Shown here: positions 1-7,343 of the stretch, in pieces | Numbering within the stretch: position 1 is the stretch's first letter | How the letters are laid out: every line of letters starts with the position of its first letter | Assembly (NCBI GenBank): GCA_041486385.1 | Contig: JBGPLJ010000133.1 | Span: 1 to 9,012 of the forward strand | DNA from: JBGPLJ01 sp041486385 | GTDB taxonomy: Bacteria; Pseudomonadota; Gammaproteobacteria; Steroidobacterales; Steroidobacteraceae | Reading direction: 5' to 3' | DNA: 9,012 nucleotides | Made by a program: the position numbers and the translations under genes | Notes under the pieces: generated by a model | The model's database searches: none | What the model was told of the DNA's origin: nothing | Seen by the model: the letters and a program-made list of their open reading frames with translations, nothing else

Positions 1-1099
1 CGCGGACGTGATCAAGATCGAAAGTCCGGAAGGCGATCCCTATCGGAGCTATCAGAGCGGGCTCTATTCGCCACACTTTCAGGCCTACAACCGCAACAAG
101 CGCAGCATCGTGTGCGATCTGAAGAAGCCTGAGGATCGCAAACTCTTCGATGGGCTGATCGCCGAAGCGGATGTCTATCTGCAGAACTTTCGCCCGGGCA
201 CGGCGGAACGGCTCGGAGCGGGGCCGCAGCGCCTGCGCGCGTTGAACCCGCGGCTGATCTACGGCTCGATCAGCGGGTTTGGATCGACTGGCCCCTACAA
301 GGAGCGACCGAGTTACGACTCCGTGGCGCAGGCTCTCTCCGGATTCTTGAGCGTCGTGGTGGATCCGGAACGTCCGCGGTTTCTGGGGCCGGCGCTCGCC
401 GATGCGATTACCGGTATCTACGCAGCGTACGGAATCCTGGGTGCGCTGCTCGAGCGCTCGCAAACCGGGCAGGGCAAGCTCGTCGAGATCGCGATGCTCG
501 AGGCCATGGCCCATTTCGCCGTTGAGCCCTTCGCAGCGTTCTTTGCGCTCGGGGTGACGCCCAAGTCCACGGATCGTCCGCGGCTCGCGCAGGCCTACAT
601 CCTCAGAACGGCGGATGAGCGCATGCTCGCGATTCACCTCTCATCGCTCGAGAAGTTCTGGCTGGGCCTCATCAATGCCCTCGACGCGGGCCACCTCGCG
701 CGGGACGCGCGCTTCAGCAATCGCCTCGCGCGCATCGACAACTACGAAGCCCTGGCCGACGAGCTCGACAAGCTCTTTCGCCAGCGTCCGCTCGCCGTAT
801 GGGCAGAACGCTTGAATGCGAATGACGTGCCGTTCGCGCCCATCAACGGCATCGACACGGTCGTGACGGATCCGCAGGTGCGTCACCTCGGTCTGATCGT
901 ACCGGTCGAGTCGGCGAAGGAGGGCGGGCGACAAGCCGTGCGTCCTCCCCTGCAATTCGATGGCAAGCGCGCGGCCAGTGTTTCGGCGGCACCCCTCCTC
1001 GATGAGCATGGCGATGAAATTCGCTCCGCACTGGCCGCCGGCCAGCGTTGGCCGGTGCAGTCCTCGACCGAAAACGCGCGGCGCGCGGCGGGGACATGA
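1..1099 (+). CDS. Class III (CaiB/BaiF-type) acyl-CoA transferase, 5' partial
   Basis: Enzymes of this family move coenzyme A between carboxylic acids through a carboxylate-CoA anhydride, in the cytoplasm. The reading frame is open from base 2 and begins with ADVIKIESPEGDPYR, the conserved block that normally sits some 35-40 residues inside the protein, so the true start is left of the window. Further family blocks are NRNKRSIVCDL, the NFRPGTAERLG segment and YGSISGFGSTGPY. Then comes GQGKLVEIAMLEAM near base 470-505. Here the position of the usual catalytic Asp of formyl-CoA transferase (GQxVDVS) is Glu, encoded at 485-487; some family branches seem to carry Glu here, so this need not mean inactivity. 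The C-terminal part (AERLNANDVPFAPIN) is also typical. The stop codon overlaps the start of the next gene in ATGA, which implies translational coupling. Family assignment is firm; the substrate is unknown. Confidence 0.93.
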   Translation, partial: ADVIKIESPEGDPYRSYQSGLYSPHFQAYNRNKRSIVCDLKKPEDRKLFDGLIAEADVYLQNFRPGTAERLGAGPQRLRALNPRLIYGSISGFGSTGPYKERPSYDSVAQALSGFLSVVVDPERPRFLGPALADAITGIYAAYGILGALLERSQTGQGKLVEIAMLEAMAHFAVEPFAAFFALGVTPKSTDRPRLAQAYILRTADERMLAIHLSSLEKFWLGLINALDAGHLARDARFSNRLARIDNYEALADELDKLFRQRPLAVWAERLNANDVPFAPINGIDTVVTDPQVRHLGLIVPVESAKEGGRQAVRPPLQFDGKRAASVSAAPLLDEHGDEIRSALAAGQRWPVQSSTENARRAAGT

Positions 1100-2184
1100 G
1101 CATGTCAATTGAATTCCAGGGCCTCTTTCCCTGCACCGTGGTCGGCAGCATGCCGCAGCCGGACTGGTTGATCGATCGGGAGAAGCTCGCCGGCCGATTT
1201 CCGCCGCGCGTGCGTGCGCGGGAACTGTGGCGGATTCCCGAGCCGTGGCTCAAGGAAGCGCAGGACGATGCGACCCTCCTTGCGATCCGGGCGCAGGAAG
1301 AGGCCGGGCTCGACATCGTGACCGACGGCGAAATTCGCCGTGAGAGCTATTCCAACCGCTTCGCGACCGCGCTCGATGGTGTCGACCTCGACAATCCGGG
1401 CACAGCCCTCGATCGCAGTGGGCACCCGAATCCCGTGCCGCGCGTCGTCGGTCCCATCCGCCGCAAGCACGCGGTGTGCATCGAAGATCTCCAATTCCTG
1501 CGCGCGCATACGCGCCGACGCGTCAAGGTCACGGTGCCGGGGCCGTTCACGATGTCGCAACAGGCGCAGATCGATTACTACGGCGGCAGCCGCCAGCTTG
1601 CCGCGCTGGATTATGCGGCGGCGCTCAATGCCGAGATACGCGACTTGTTCGCGTCGGGCGCGGATGTCGTGCAGATCGATGAGCCCTACATGCAGGCACG
1701 GCCGGAAGAGGCGCGGGTCTTCGGCCTCGAGGCGCTCAACCGCGCTCTCGAGGGCGTCACGGGAACGACCGCCGTGCATATCTGCTTCGGCTATGCGGCA
1801 ATCATTCACGTGCGCCCGGCCGGCTATTCCTTTCTTCCGGAGCTTGTCGGTTGCAGCTGCCGGCAGGTCTCGATCGAGACCGCGCAATCGAATCTCGACT
1901 GCTCGGTCCTGAAAAGCCTCGGGGGAAAGAAAATTATTCTCGGCGTCGTCGATCTTGCGAACCTCGAGGTCGAAATGCCGACGCAGATTGCCGACCGCAT
2001 CAGGCGAGCGCTGCCTTACGTGGATGCCGCCGATGTCATCGTTGCGCCGGATTGCGGCATGAAATACCTGCCCCGCGATATCGCCTTCGCCAAGCTCCAG
2101 GCGATGGTCGCGGGCGCCGCCATCGTGCGCGCGGAATTCGCCGCGCGGACGCCCGTTTTAACCGTCCACTCACACTCGAAGTAG
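1096..2184 (+). CDS. Stand-alone MetE C-terminal-domain-like zinc methyl/alkyl-transferase (paralog A)
   Basis: This 362-residue protein belongs to the cobalamin-independent methionine synthase catalytic-domain family (UROD/MetE-like barrel). It lacks the N-terminal half of true MetE, which is about 750 residues. Visible pocket residues are VGS 16-18, the GE pair ending at Glu79 and the QIDEP motif with Asp195. Zinc ligands fit His228 and Cys230 (VHICFG), Glu261 (SIET) and Cys320 (PDCGMKYL). In a by-eye alignment, the general-acid His of MetE (E. coli His694) falls on Ala288 in GVVDLA, so it appears to be missing. The start is set at ATG 1096, overlapping the upstream TGA; ATG 1102 is an equally good alternative, with GGGG 8 bases ahead. 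A TTG at 1048 would create an unlikely extension into the CoA-transferase gene. A is more diverged than B and C are from each other. Methionine synthesis, S-alkylation or demethylation are all possible. Confidence 0.88.
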   Translation: MSMSIEFQGLFPCTVVGSMPQPDWLIDREKLAGRFPPRVRARELWRIPEPWLKEAQDDATLLAIRAQEEAGLDIVTDGEIRRESYSNRFATALDGVDLDNPGTALDRSGHPNPVPRVVGPIRRKHAVCIEDLQFLRAHTRRRVKVTVPGPFTMSQQAQIDYYGGSRQLAALDYAAALNAEIRDLFASGADVVQIDEPYMQARPEEARVFGLEALNRALEGVTGTTAVHICFGYAAIIHVRPAGYSFLPELVGCSCRQVSIETAQSNLDCSVLKSLGGKKIILGVVDLANLEVEMPTQIADRIRRALPYVDAADVIVAPDCGMKYLPRDIAFAKLQAMVAGAAIVRAEFAARTPVLTVHSHSK

Positions 2185-2185
2185 C

Positions 2186-2190
2186 GGAGA
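2186..2190 (+). promoter_or_regulatory. Ribosome binding site fixing the TonB-receptor start
   Basis: GGAGA lies 5 bases before ATG 2196 and directly after the TAG stop of the preceding gene (2182-2184). The same reading frame is open back to 1851. This site, together with a signal peptide beginning at 2196, shows that 2196 is the real start. Confidence 0.75.
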
Positions 2191-2195
2191 TCCAC

Positions 2196-4433
2196 ATGCA
2201 CACATCCAAGGGGAGATGGGTTGCGATGCTGGTGACCATTGGTGTCGCAGCCACAGCAGCAGTCCCGATCATGGCGCAGACGCCACAACTCGAAGAAATC
2301 GTCGTCACGGCACGTAAGCGCGATGAGTCCTTTCGCGACGTTCCGGTAACGGTCAACGTCTTTACCGAGGCCATGATCGAATCGGCCGGCATCCAGAAGC
2401 CGGCGGATTTCATCGCGCTCGTGCCCAACATGACGCTGGTCGAGACGCAGAACGCGGGCAACGCGTTCGTCGTAGTGCGCGGCATTTCCCAGGCGCGCAA
2501 CAGCGAGCCCTCGGTCGCGGTGCTCGTCGATGGCGTGCTCGAGACCAATCCGGCGGAGTTCAATCAGGAGCTGTTTGACATCAAGCAGATCGAAGTCCTG
2601 AAGGGCCCACAGGGCGCCCTGTATGGGCGCAACGCGATCGGCGGGGCCATCCTCATCACCACCCAGGATCCCGCGGACGAGTTTTCCGGTACGGTCAAGC
2701 TCGGGCTCGGCAACGGATCCGCGAAGCGCGCGCAACTCGGCGTCAGCGGTCCACTCAACGACTCGAAGACGCTCAAGTATCGCGCGTCGCTGAATTACTA
2801 CGATACGGACGGCTATATCCCGAGCAGCTTCCTCGGCGGTAAGGCCGATCCGGCCAAGGACTACTCCGGCCGGCTGCGCCTGCTGTGGAAGCCGAACGAT
2901 TCGTTCACTGGCGATCTGCGCCTCTCCGTGGACCGGCTCGAGACGCGGGCACTGTACTTCGTGATTCCGCGCCTGGACGAGACAAATCCGTTCACGAGCT
3001 TCTTCACTCCGCCCAATGCGAACGACGTGACGACACCGATCACGGTGAACAACACCGGCGAGAACAACCGCGATCTCTACGACGCATCGCTCAAGCTCGA
3101 TTTCAAGGTCGGCGGCGGCACGCTCACGTCGATTTCGGCCTGGAACAGGACGAAGGAGATCCTGACCGGCGACGCCTACGATTTCCGGCCGATTCCAAAT
3201 GCCGTGTTCACGGCGATCTTCGGCTACGACCTGAACCAGAGCCAGTTCCTCGACGTCAAGGCCTATAGCCAGGAGCTCCGATTCACCTCGCCCACCGAGG
3301 GGCGCTTCCGCTGGATCGCGGGCGCCTACTACGTGCACACGGACCGCTTCATCTCGACGGGCAACATGCAGGACCTGGGCAACGGGGCCTTCCCCGTCTA
3401 CCGCACGCCGAGCGCCAATCCGCTGAATCCGCAGCGCGATGCGAACGGTGTTTTGATCCCTGGCACCACCTTCCTCGCGGACTCGCAGAACAACAACGCC
3501 TGGGCGGTGTTCGCGGATGCGACCTTCGAGGTGACGGACAAGTTCGAGATCGACACAGCCCTGCGTTACGACGATGACCAGCGGGAGAACACGACCGATA
3601 CTCCGCCCGACTACCTCGCGCTCGTGCAGGATCCGAACGCCGTCACCGGCCAGGTTCGCAAGCACACCTGGAGCGAGGCGCAGCCGAAGGTCACGCTGCG
3701 CTACAAGCCGGTCGACAACGTCACGTTCTATGGCGGCTGGAGCCGGGGATTTCGCAGCGGCGGTTTCAATCAGACCGGCGTCGGCGCGGTCGCCGACGCG
3801 GGCGGCATCGCCGGTGTCAATGACCTTTTCAACGCCGAGGTGGCGGACACCTGGGAAGTGGGCGTGAAGGGGCAGTTCCTCGACCGGCGGCTGAACGCGG
3901 GCCTGAGCCTCTATCGCACGAAGTCGACAAACGGCTACTTCTTCGTCTTCCTGCCGGCCAACTCGACACAGAACCTCGGCAATGTCGACGCGACGTACAA
4001 GGGCGCTGAGCTTGAGCTCAACGCGCGCGTCACCGACCAGTTCAATGTCTATGCCAACTTCGGCTACACGGACAGCGAGATCACCGGGATGGAGGATCCG
4101 TCGGTCATCGGCAACCAGGCGCCGCTCGTCACGAAGGACACGCTCAACGTCGGGGCGCAGTATCGGCAGCCGTTGAGCAACGGCCTCAATGCGACGTTCC
4201 GCGCGGATTTCCAGCGGCTCGGGCGCACGTGGTGGGAACCCTACAACACGACGTCGCGCGATCCATTGTCGCTCCTTGACCTGAGAATCGGCCTCGACGG
4301 CGACAAGTGGTCGGTAACAGCCTGGTCGAAGAACCTGACCAACAAGCTGTATAACGCAGAATTCTCGCCGGGCGGCTTCCTCTTTCGGGCAACGCCGCGC
4401 CGCTACGGCTTAGAATTCACCTACAAGTTCTGA
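2196..4433 (+). CDS. TonB-dependent outer-membrane receptor
   Basis: This 745-residue protein is a 22-strand-barrel type outer-membrane transporter that imports a ligand using energy passed on by TonB-ExbB-ExbD. Residues 1-27 form a signal peptide: a basic start (MHTSKGR), a hydrophobic core (AMLVTIGVAATAAV) and likely cleavage after PIMA. A TonB-box-like stretch, EEIVVTARKR, follows at about 33-42. The plug domain spans roughly 45-160, with VPVTVNVF, VRGISQ, VAVLVDGV and the hallmark IEVLKGPQGALYGRNAIGG. The rest shows barrel-strand character with many aromatic and Asn/Gly turns, and it ends in the typical aromatic terminus (EFTYKF, final Phe). Length is normal for the family. It lies 11 bases after MetE-like A and 18 before the VOC gene, so it is probably the uptake step for the compound handled by this operon. 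The ligand cannot be deduced; there is no FecA-type N-terminal signalling domain and no sigma/anti-sigma pair nearby. Confidence 0.95.
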   Translation: MHTSKGRWVAMLVTIGVAATAAVPIMAQTPQLEEIVVTARKRDESFRDVPVTVNVFTEAMIESAGIQKPADFIALVPNMTLVETQNAGNAFVVVRGISQARNSEPSVAVLVDGVLETNPAEFNQELFDIKQIEVLKGPQGALYGRNAIGGAILITTQDPADEFSGTVKLGLGNGSAKRAQLGVSGPLNDSKTLKYRASLNYYDTDGYIPSSFLGGKADPAKDYSGRLRLLWKPNDSFTGDLRLSVDRLETRALYFVIPRLDETNPFTSFFTPPNANDVTTPITVNNTGENNRDLYDASLKLDFKVGGGTLTSISAWNRTKEILTGDAYDFRPIPNAVFTAIFGYDLNQSQFLDVKAYSQELRFTSPTEGRFRWIAGAYYVHTDRFISTGNMQDLGNGAFPVYRTPSANPLNPQRDANGVLIPGTTFLADSQNNNAWAVFADATFEVTDKFEIDTALRYDDDQRENTTDTPPDYLALVQDPNAVTGQVRKHTWSEAQPKVTLRYKPVDNVTFYGGWSRGFRSGGFNQTGVGAVADAGGIAGVNDLFNAEVADTWEVGVKGQFLDRRLNAGLSLYRTKSTNGYFFVFLPANSTQNLGNVDATYKGAELELNARVTDQFNVYANFGYTDSEITGMEDPSVIGNQAPLVTKDTLNVGAQYRQPLSNGLNATFRADFQRLGRTWWEPYNTTSRDPLSLLDLRIGLDGDKWSVTAWSKNLTNKLYNAEFSPGGFLFRATPRRYGLEFTYKF

Positions 4434-4451
4434 AGCGGAGGCACGAAGATA

Positions 4452-4997
4452 ATGGCTACCACGGCAAAGCTGCCCTCGCGGCTGCACCACACGGCGTACG
4501 TGACGCAGGATCTTGAGGCGACGCGCAAGTTCTACGAAGAGATCATCGGGCTGCCGCTCGCGGCGACCTGGTGCGAGAAGGACATGCTGTTCGGCGCAGA
4601 GCGCACGTACTGTCATCTCTTCTTCGGGCTCGGCGATGGCGGCGCGCTCGCGTTCTTCCAGTTCGCGAACAAGTCGGACCAGGACCAGTTCGGGCCGAAG
4701 ATACCGTTCACGCCCTTTCACCACATCGCGCTCAACGTCGACAAGGAGACGCAAGCCGGCATCGAGAAGCGCCTGACGGCGGCGGGTTACAAGGAGCCGC
4801 AGTCGTTCGTGCTCGAGCACGGCTACTGCCGCTCGGTCTACGTAACGGACCCCAACGGCATGATCGTCGAGTTCACGCTCGATCATCCGGACGTCGAAAA
4901 GATCAACAAAGCGCGCCGGGCGGACGCGCACCGGGAGCTCAAGCGGTGGCTCGGCGGGGATCACACGTCGAACAACACCTATCGCCCGGAGGGGTGA
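4452..4997 (+). CDS. VOC-superfamily (glyoxalase / extradiol-dioxygenase fold) metalloprotein
   Basis: This 181-residue single-unit VOC protein has two paired beta-alpha-beta modules. Module one starts with LHHTAYVTQDLEATRKFYEE (11-30) and module two with FHHIALNVD (89-97), ending in the classic YVTDPNGMIVEFT (130-142). Candidate metal ligands are His13, Gln70, His91 and Glu140, a pattern compatible with glyoxalase-like isomerases or lyases; a His-His-Glu dioxygenase site is also possible. After Glu140 there is a polar, charged tail of about 40 residues (ending RPEG) that is longer than in minimal VOC proteins. Start ATG 4452 is preceded by GGAGG at 4437-4441 with 10 bases of spacing. It is 18 bases after the receptor gene and 7 before MetE-like B. 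Its place in the run suggests a lyase, isomerase or ring-cleavage step of the same pathway. The exact reaction is not known. Confidence 0.88.
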   Translation: MATTAKLPSRLHHTAYVTQDLEATRKFYEEIIGLPLAATWCEKDMLFGAERTYCHLFFGLGDGGALAFFQFANKSDQDQFGPKIPFTPFHHIALNVDKETQAGIEKRLTAAGYKEPQSFVLEHGYCRSVYVTDPNGMIVEFTLDHPDVEKINKARRADAHRELKRWLGGDHTSNNTYRPEG

Positions 4998-5007
4998 GGG
5001 CTGCTTG
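4996..5007 (+). promoter_or_regulatory. Ribosome binding site and TTG start of MetE-like B
   Basis: GAGGG (4996-5000) overlaps the VOC stop codon and lies 4 bases before the TTG start codon; a second purine run, GGAGG, is at 4988-4992. The TTG is supported because the product then begins with the same number of residues before RILTTHVGS as MetE-like C, which starts with ATG. Confidence 0.6.
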
Positions 5008-6162
5008 CAGTACAGTAAAGATCGCATCCTGACGACGCACGTCGGGAGCCTGCCGCGATCGCAGGCGGTGGCCGACGTGCTGTTTGCGCGTGAGCAGGGC
5101 ACGGTCGCGGATCCGCGCGCGGCAGCTGCCACGATCACGCAGGCCGTCGCGGATGTCGTGCGCCGCCAGGTTGAGGCCGGCGTCGACATCGTGAGCGACG
5201 GCGAGATGAGCAAGATCAGCTATGCGACCTACATTGCCGATCGCTTCACCGGCTTTGCCGGCGATACGCCGCGCGAACCCGGCCAGGATCTCGTCGAGTT
5301 TCCGAATCTCCTCAAGAAGCTCGCCGAGCGCGGCTCCACGGCGAAGTACCGCCGGCCCCGCTGCGTAGGCGACATTAAGGTCAAGGACACGGGACCGCTC
5401 AAGGCGGACCTTGGAAATTTCCGCCAGGCCGTTGCCGCCGGGAAACCCGTTGAGGGCTTCCTCAACGCAGCCTCGCCCGGCGTAATTGCGTTTTTTCAGC
5501 CGAACGACTACTACCCGACACAGGATGCCTATCTCGAGGCAGTCGCCGAGGCGTTGCGCAGCGAGTACGAGGCGATCGTCGGCGCCGGCTTCGTGCTGCA
5601 GATCGACGCGCCGGACCTCGGCATGGGTCGCCATACGATGTATCGCAATGCGAGCGTCCCGGAGTACCTGAAGCGTGCGGCGATCCACGTCGAGGTGCTG
5701 AATCACGCGCTGCGCAACGTCAAGGCGGATCGCATGCGCATGCACATGTGCTGGGGCAATTACGAGGGCCCGCATCACCACGACGTGCCGATGGAGGAGC
5801 TGTTGCCGGTTGCGATCAAGGCGAAGCCGCAGGCGCTCCTCTTCGAGGGCGCGAATCCCCGCCACGCGCACGAGTGGGCGGTATTCCGCGACACGAAGAT
5901 CCCGGACGACAAGCTGTTGATCCCAGGCGTGCTCAGCTCGACGACGAACTATGTCGAGCACCCGCTGCTCGTCGCCGAGCGGATCTGCCGGTTCGCCGAT
6001 ATTGTCGGGCGCGAGCGCGTCATTGCAGGGACGGACTGCGGCTTCAGCACGTTTGCGGGCTTTGGACCGGTGGATCCCGATATCGTCTATCTGAAACTGC
6101 GGTCGATGACGGAGGGCGCACGCATTGCGAGCTCCCGCCTGTGGGGCAAGACGGGCGCCTAA
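5005..6162 (+). CDS. Stand-alone MetE C-terminal-domain-like zinc methyl/alkyl-transferase (paralog B)
   Basis: This 385-residue protein is of the cobalamin-independent methionine synthase II family (catalytic domain only). It begins at TTG with a short leader and then RILTTHVGSLPRS. Pocket residues seen are VGS 13-15, Glu67 in SDGE and Asp201 in QIDAP, where canonical enzymes have DEP. Zinc ligands fit His247 and Cys249 (MHMCWGNYEGPHHHDV), Glu281 (FEGANPRHAHEW) and Cys345 (GTDCGF). The MetE general-acid His aligns by eye with Thr313, although another conserved His (319, in VEHP) lies close by and is shared with paralog C. It is the last gene of the + strand run, 7 bases after the VOC gene, and its TAA overlaps the stop of the convergent paralog C. 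Homocysteine methylation, methyl transfer from a catabolic substrate, or alkylation of another thiol (as in epoxyalkane:coenzyme M transferase, a relative) are all possible. Confidence 0.9.
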   Translation: MQYSKDRILTTHVGSLPRSQAVADVLFAREQGTVADPRAAAATITQAVADVVRRQVEAGVDIVSDGEMSKISYATYIADRFTGFAGDTPREPGQDLVEFPNLLKKLAERGSTAKYRRPRCVGDIKVKDTGPLKADLGNFRQAVAAGKPVEGFLNAASPGVIAFFQPNDYYPTQDAYLEAVAEALRSEYEAIVGAGFVLQIDAPDLGMGRHTMYRNASVPEYLKRAAIHVEVLNHALRNVKADRMRMHMCWGNYEGPHHHDVPMEELLPVAIKAKPQALLFEGANPRHAHEWAVFRDTKIPDDKLLIPGVLSSTTNYVEHPLLVAERICRFADIVGRERVIAGTDCGFSTFAGFGPVDPDIVYLKLRSMTEGARIASSRLWGKTGA

Positions 6163-6197
6163 CCCCAGAGCTCCCTGCTGGCGATCCGAGCGCCCTC
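6112..6197. repeat. Imperfect inverted repeat at the convergent B/C gene ends
   Basis: Bases 6112-6146 and the reverse complement of 6163-6197 match at 24 of 35 positions by hand count, including 8 of 8 at the outer end (GAGGGCGC) and GGGG at the inner end, with a 16-base loop. The cause is that both arms encode the homologous C-termini EGARIASxxLWG of paralogs B and C, which meet tail to tail. Transcripts running through could fold here. There is no T-run on either side, so it is not a standard intrinsic terminator. Confidence 0.6.
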
Positions 6198-7310
6198 GAC
6201 CAGCGCTTCGAACTTGGCCCACATGACCGTTGGGTGCACGCGCTGGAGGTTGTCGATCTGCGCGAAGCCGCAATCGGTACCGGCGATGACGTTTTCCCGT
6301 CCCACGAGGCGCGCGAAGCGGATGATCCGATCCGCGACCAGGCGCGGATGCTCGACCGTAACGATGTGGTGAGTGATCACGCCCGGAATCAGGATCTTGC
6401 CGGGCGGGAGCCTGCCGTTTTCCCACACGCGCCATTCGTGTTCATGCCGCGGATTGGCCGCCTCGATCGAATACGCCCCCGCGCGCACCGTGAGGATCAG
6501 ATCGACGATGTCTTCGAGCGGCGCATCGGAGATGTGCGGCACGTGCCAGCTGCCGAAGCAAACGTGGTAGCGGACGCGATCCTCGGGGATTCCCGCCAGG
6601 GCGCGATTGAGCGCCTCGACCCGTAGTTCGGCCCACTCGCGGTAACGCTTCGGATCCTGCTGTGTCAACGAGTCGTACATGTTGGCAAGGACCGCATCGT
6701 CCACCTGCACGACGAGCCCTGCGTTGTGGATGGCCAGGTACTCCTCACGCAACGCATCGGCAATAGCGAAGACGTAATCCCGCTCGGTTGGATAGAACTC
6801 GTTGACCCCGTCGTAGGCGGTGCTCGCCGGTGCGACCGCCGTCATGAAGGCTTCTTCCACCTTGACGGACTTGAGCGCCGCCTTGAGATTGTCGATGGCC
6901 AGCTGAATGCTCTTGTGGTCTTCGTAGCGAATGGGGCCGACACAGGCCTCCGTCGGGGTGCCGAGATGCGCGCGTGGAAATTCCTGCTTGAGATATTCCG
7001 CGAATCGAATGCGGTCGCGTCCGAGCCATTCGAGCTGACGCACTTGATCCGGGCGGATTTCGAAGCCGCTGATACGCTTCAGGACGTAGTTGGCCCAGCT
7101 CTCCTTGCCGAATTCGCCTTCGTTGATGATGTCGATACCGACCTCGGCTTGTTGCCGCACGACATCGGCGACGGCCTTGCGCATGCGCCGATCGTATTCG
7201 TCGGGATCTTTGGGCGGCCCCTTCTGAAAACCCGCGAGTTCGAGGAGTTCTTGCGGCCGCGGGATGCTCCCCACATGCGTCGTCAGGATGCGGTGTTCGC
7301 TGCGTTTCAT
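6159..7310 (-). CDS. Stand-alone MetE C-terminal-domain-like zinc methyl/alkyl-transferase (paralog C)
   Basis: This 383-residue protein is of the same subfamily as paralog B. Shared blocks are RILTTHVGSxPR near the start, AVADVVRxQ, the GANPRH/AANPRH-EHEW region, VEHPxLVAxRI and VIAGTDCGF. Pocket residues are VGS 13-15, Glu66 in NEGE and Asp204 in QVDDA, where the Glu-Pro of the canonical DEP motif is lost. Zinc ligands fit His249 and Cys251 (YHVCFG), Glu283 (SIEAANPRH) and Cys347. Unlike A and B, it keeps a His at the position aligned with the MetE general acid (His315, in VITHH). ATG 7310 is the only reasonable start, because an in-frame TGA lies seven codons upstream; no clear Shine-Dalgarno is visible. 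It is convergent with B, overlapping by 4 bases, and lies 98 bases after coxG with its own candidate promoter. Substrates are unknown; stand-alone methionine synthase is an alternative. Confidence 0.9.
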   Translation of the reverse strand: MKRSEHRILTTHVGSIPRPQELLELAGFQKGPPKDPDEYDRRMRKAVADVVRQQAEVGIDIINEGEFGKESWANYVLKRISGFEIRPDQVRQLEWLGRDRIRFAEYLKQEFPRAHLGTPTEACVGPIRYEDHKSIQLAIDNLKAALKSVKVEEAFMTAVAPASTAYDGVNEFYPTERDYVFAIADALREEYLAIHNAGLVVQVDDAVLANMYDSLTQQDPKRYREWAELRVEALNRALAGIPEDRVRYHVCFGSWHVPHISDAPLEDIVDLILTVRAGAYSIEAANPRHEHEWRVWENGRLPPGKILIPGVITHHIVTVEHPRLVADRIIRFARLVGRENVIAGTDCGFAQIDNLQRVHPTVMWAKFEALVEGARIASRELWG

Positions 7311-7343
7311 GTGAACGAAGTTACGTCAGTCGTCGCCAATCGG

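Noticed and set aside
1048..1095. TTG start extending MetE-like A by 16 codons
   Set aside because: The extension would lie inside the CoA-transferase gene. The ATGA overlap at 1096 is a normal coupled start, and homology begins only after it.
1851..2195. Upstream extension of the TonB-receptor frame by 115 codons
   Set aside because: It runs inside MetE-like A in another frame, has Arg-rich shadow composition, and would bury the signal peptide that begins at 2196 behind a good ribosome binding site.
2016..3665. 549-codon open frame on the - strand opposite the TonB receptor
   Set aside because: It is antisense to a clear receptor gene, has no recognisable domain and is Arg/Val/Glu-rich, as expected for the shadow of a GC-rich gene with strong third-base bias.
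4939..6435. 498-codon open frame on the - strand across MetE-like B
   Set aside because: It covers two convergent, well-supported genes in shadow frames and shows no coherent protein family signal.
5748..6626. 292-codon + strand frame spanning the B/C junction
   Set aside because: It overlaps the ends of both MetE-like genes, with low-complexity shadow sequence and no motif.
1096..7310. Calling the three MetE-like genes metE
   Set aside because: Each is about half the length of MetE and lacks the N-terminal domain. Several functions exist in this family, so a gene symbol would overstate what the sequence shows.
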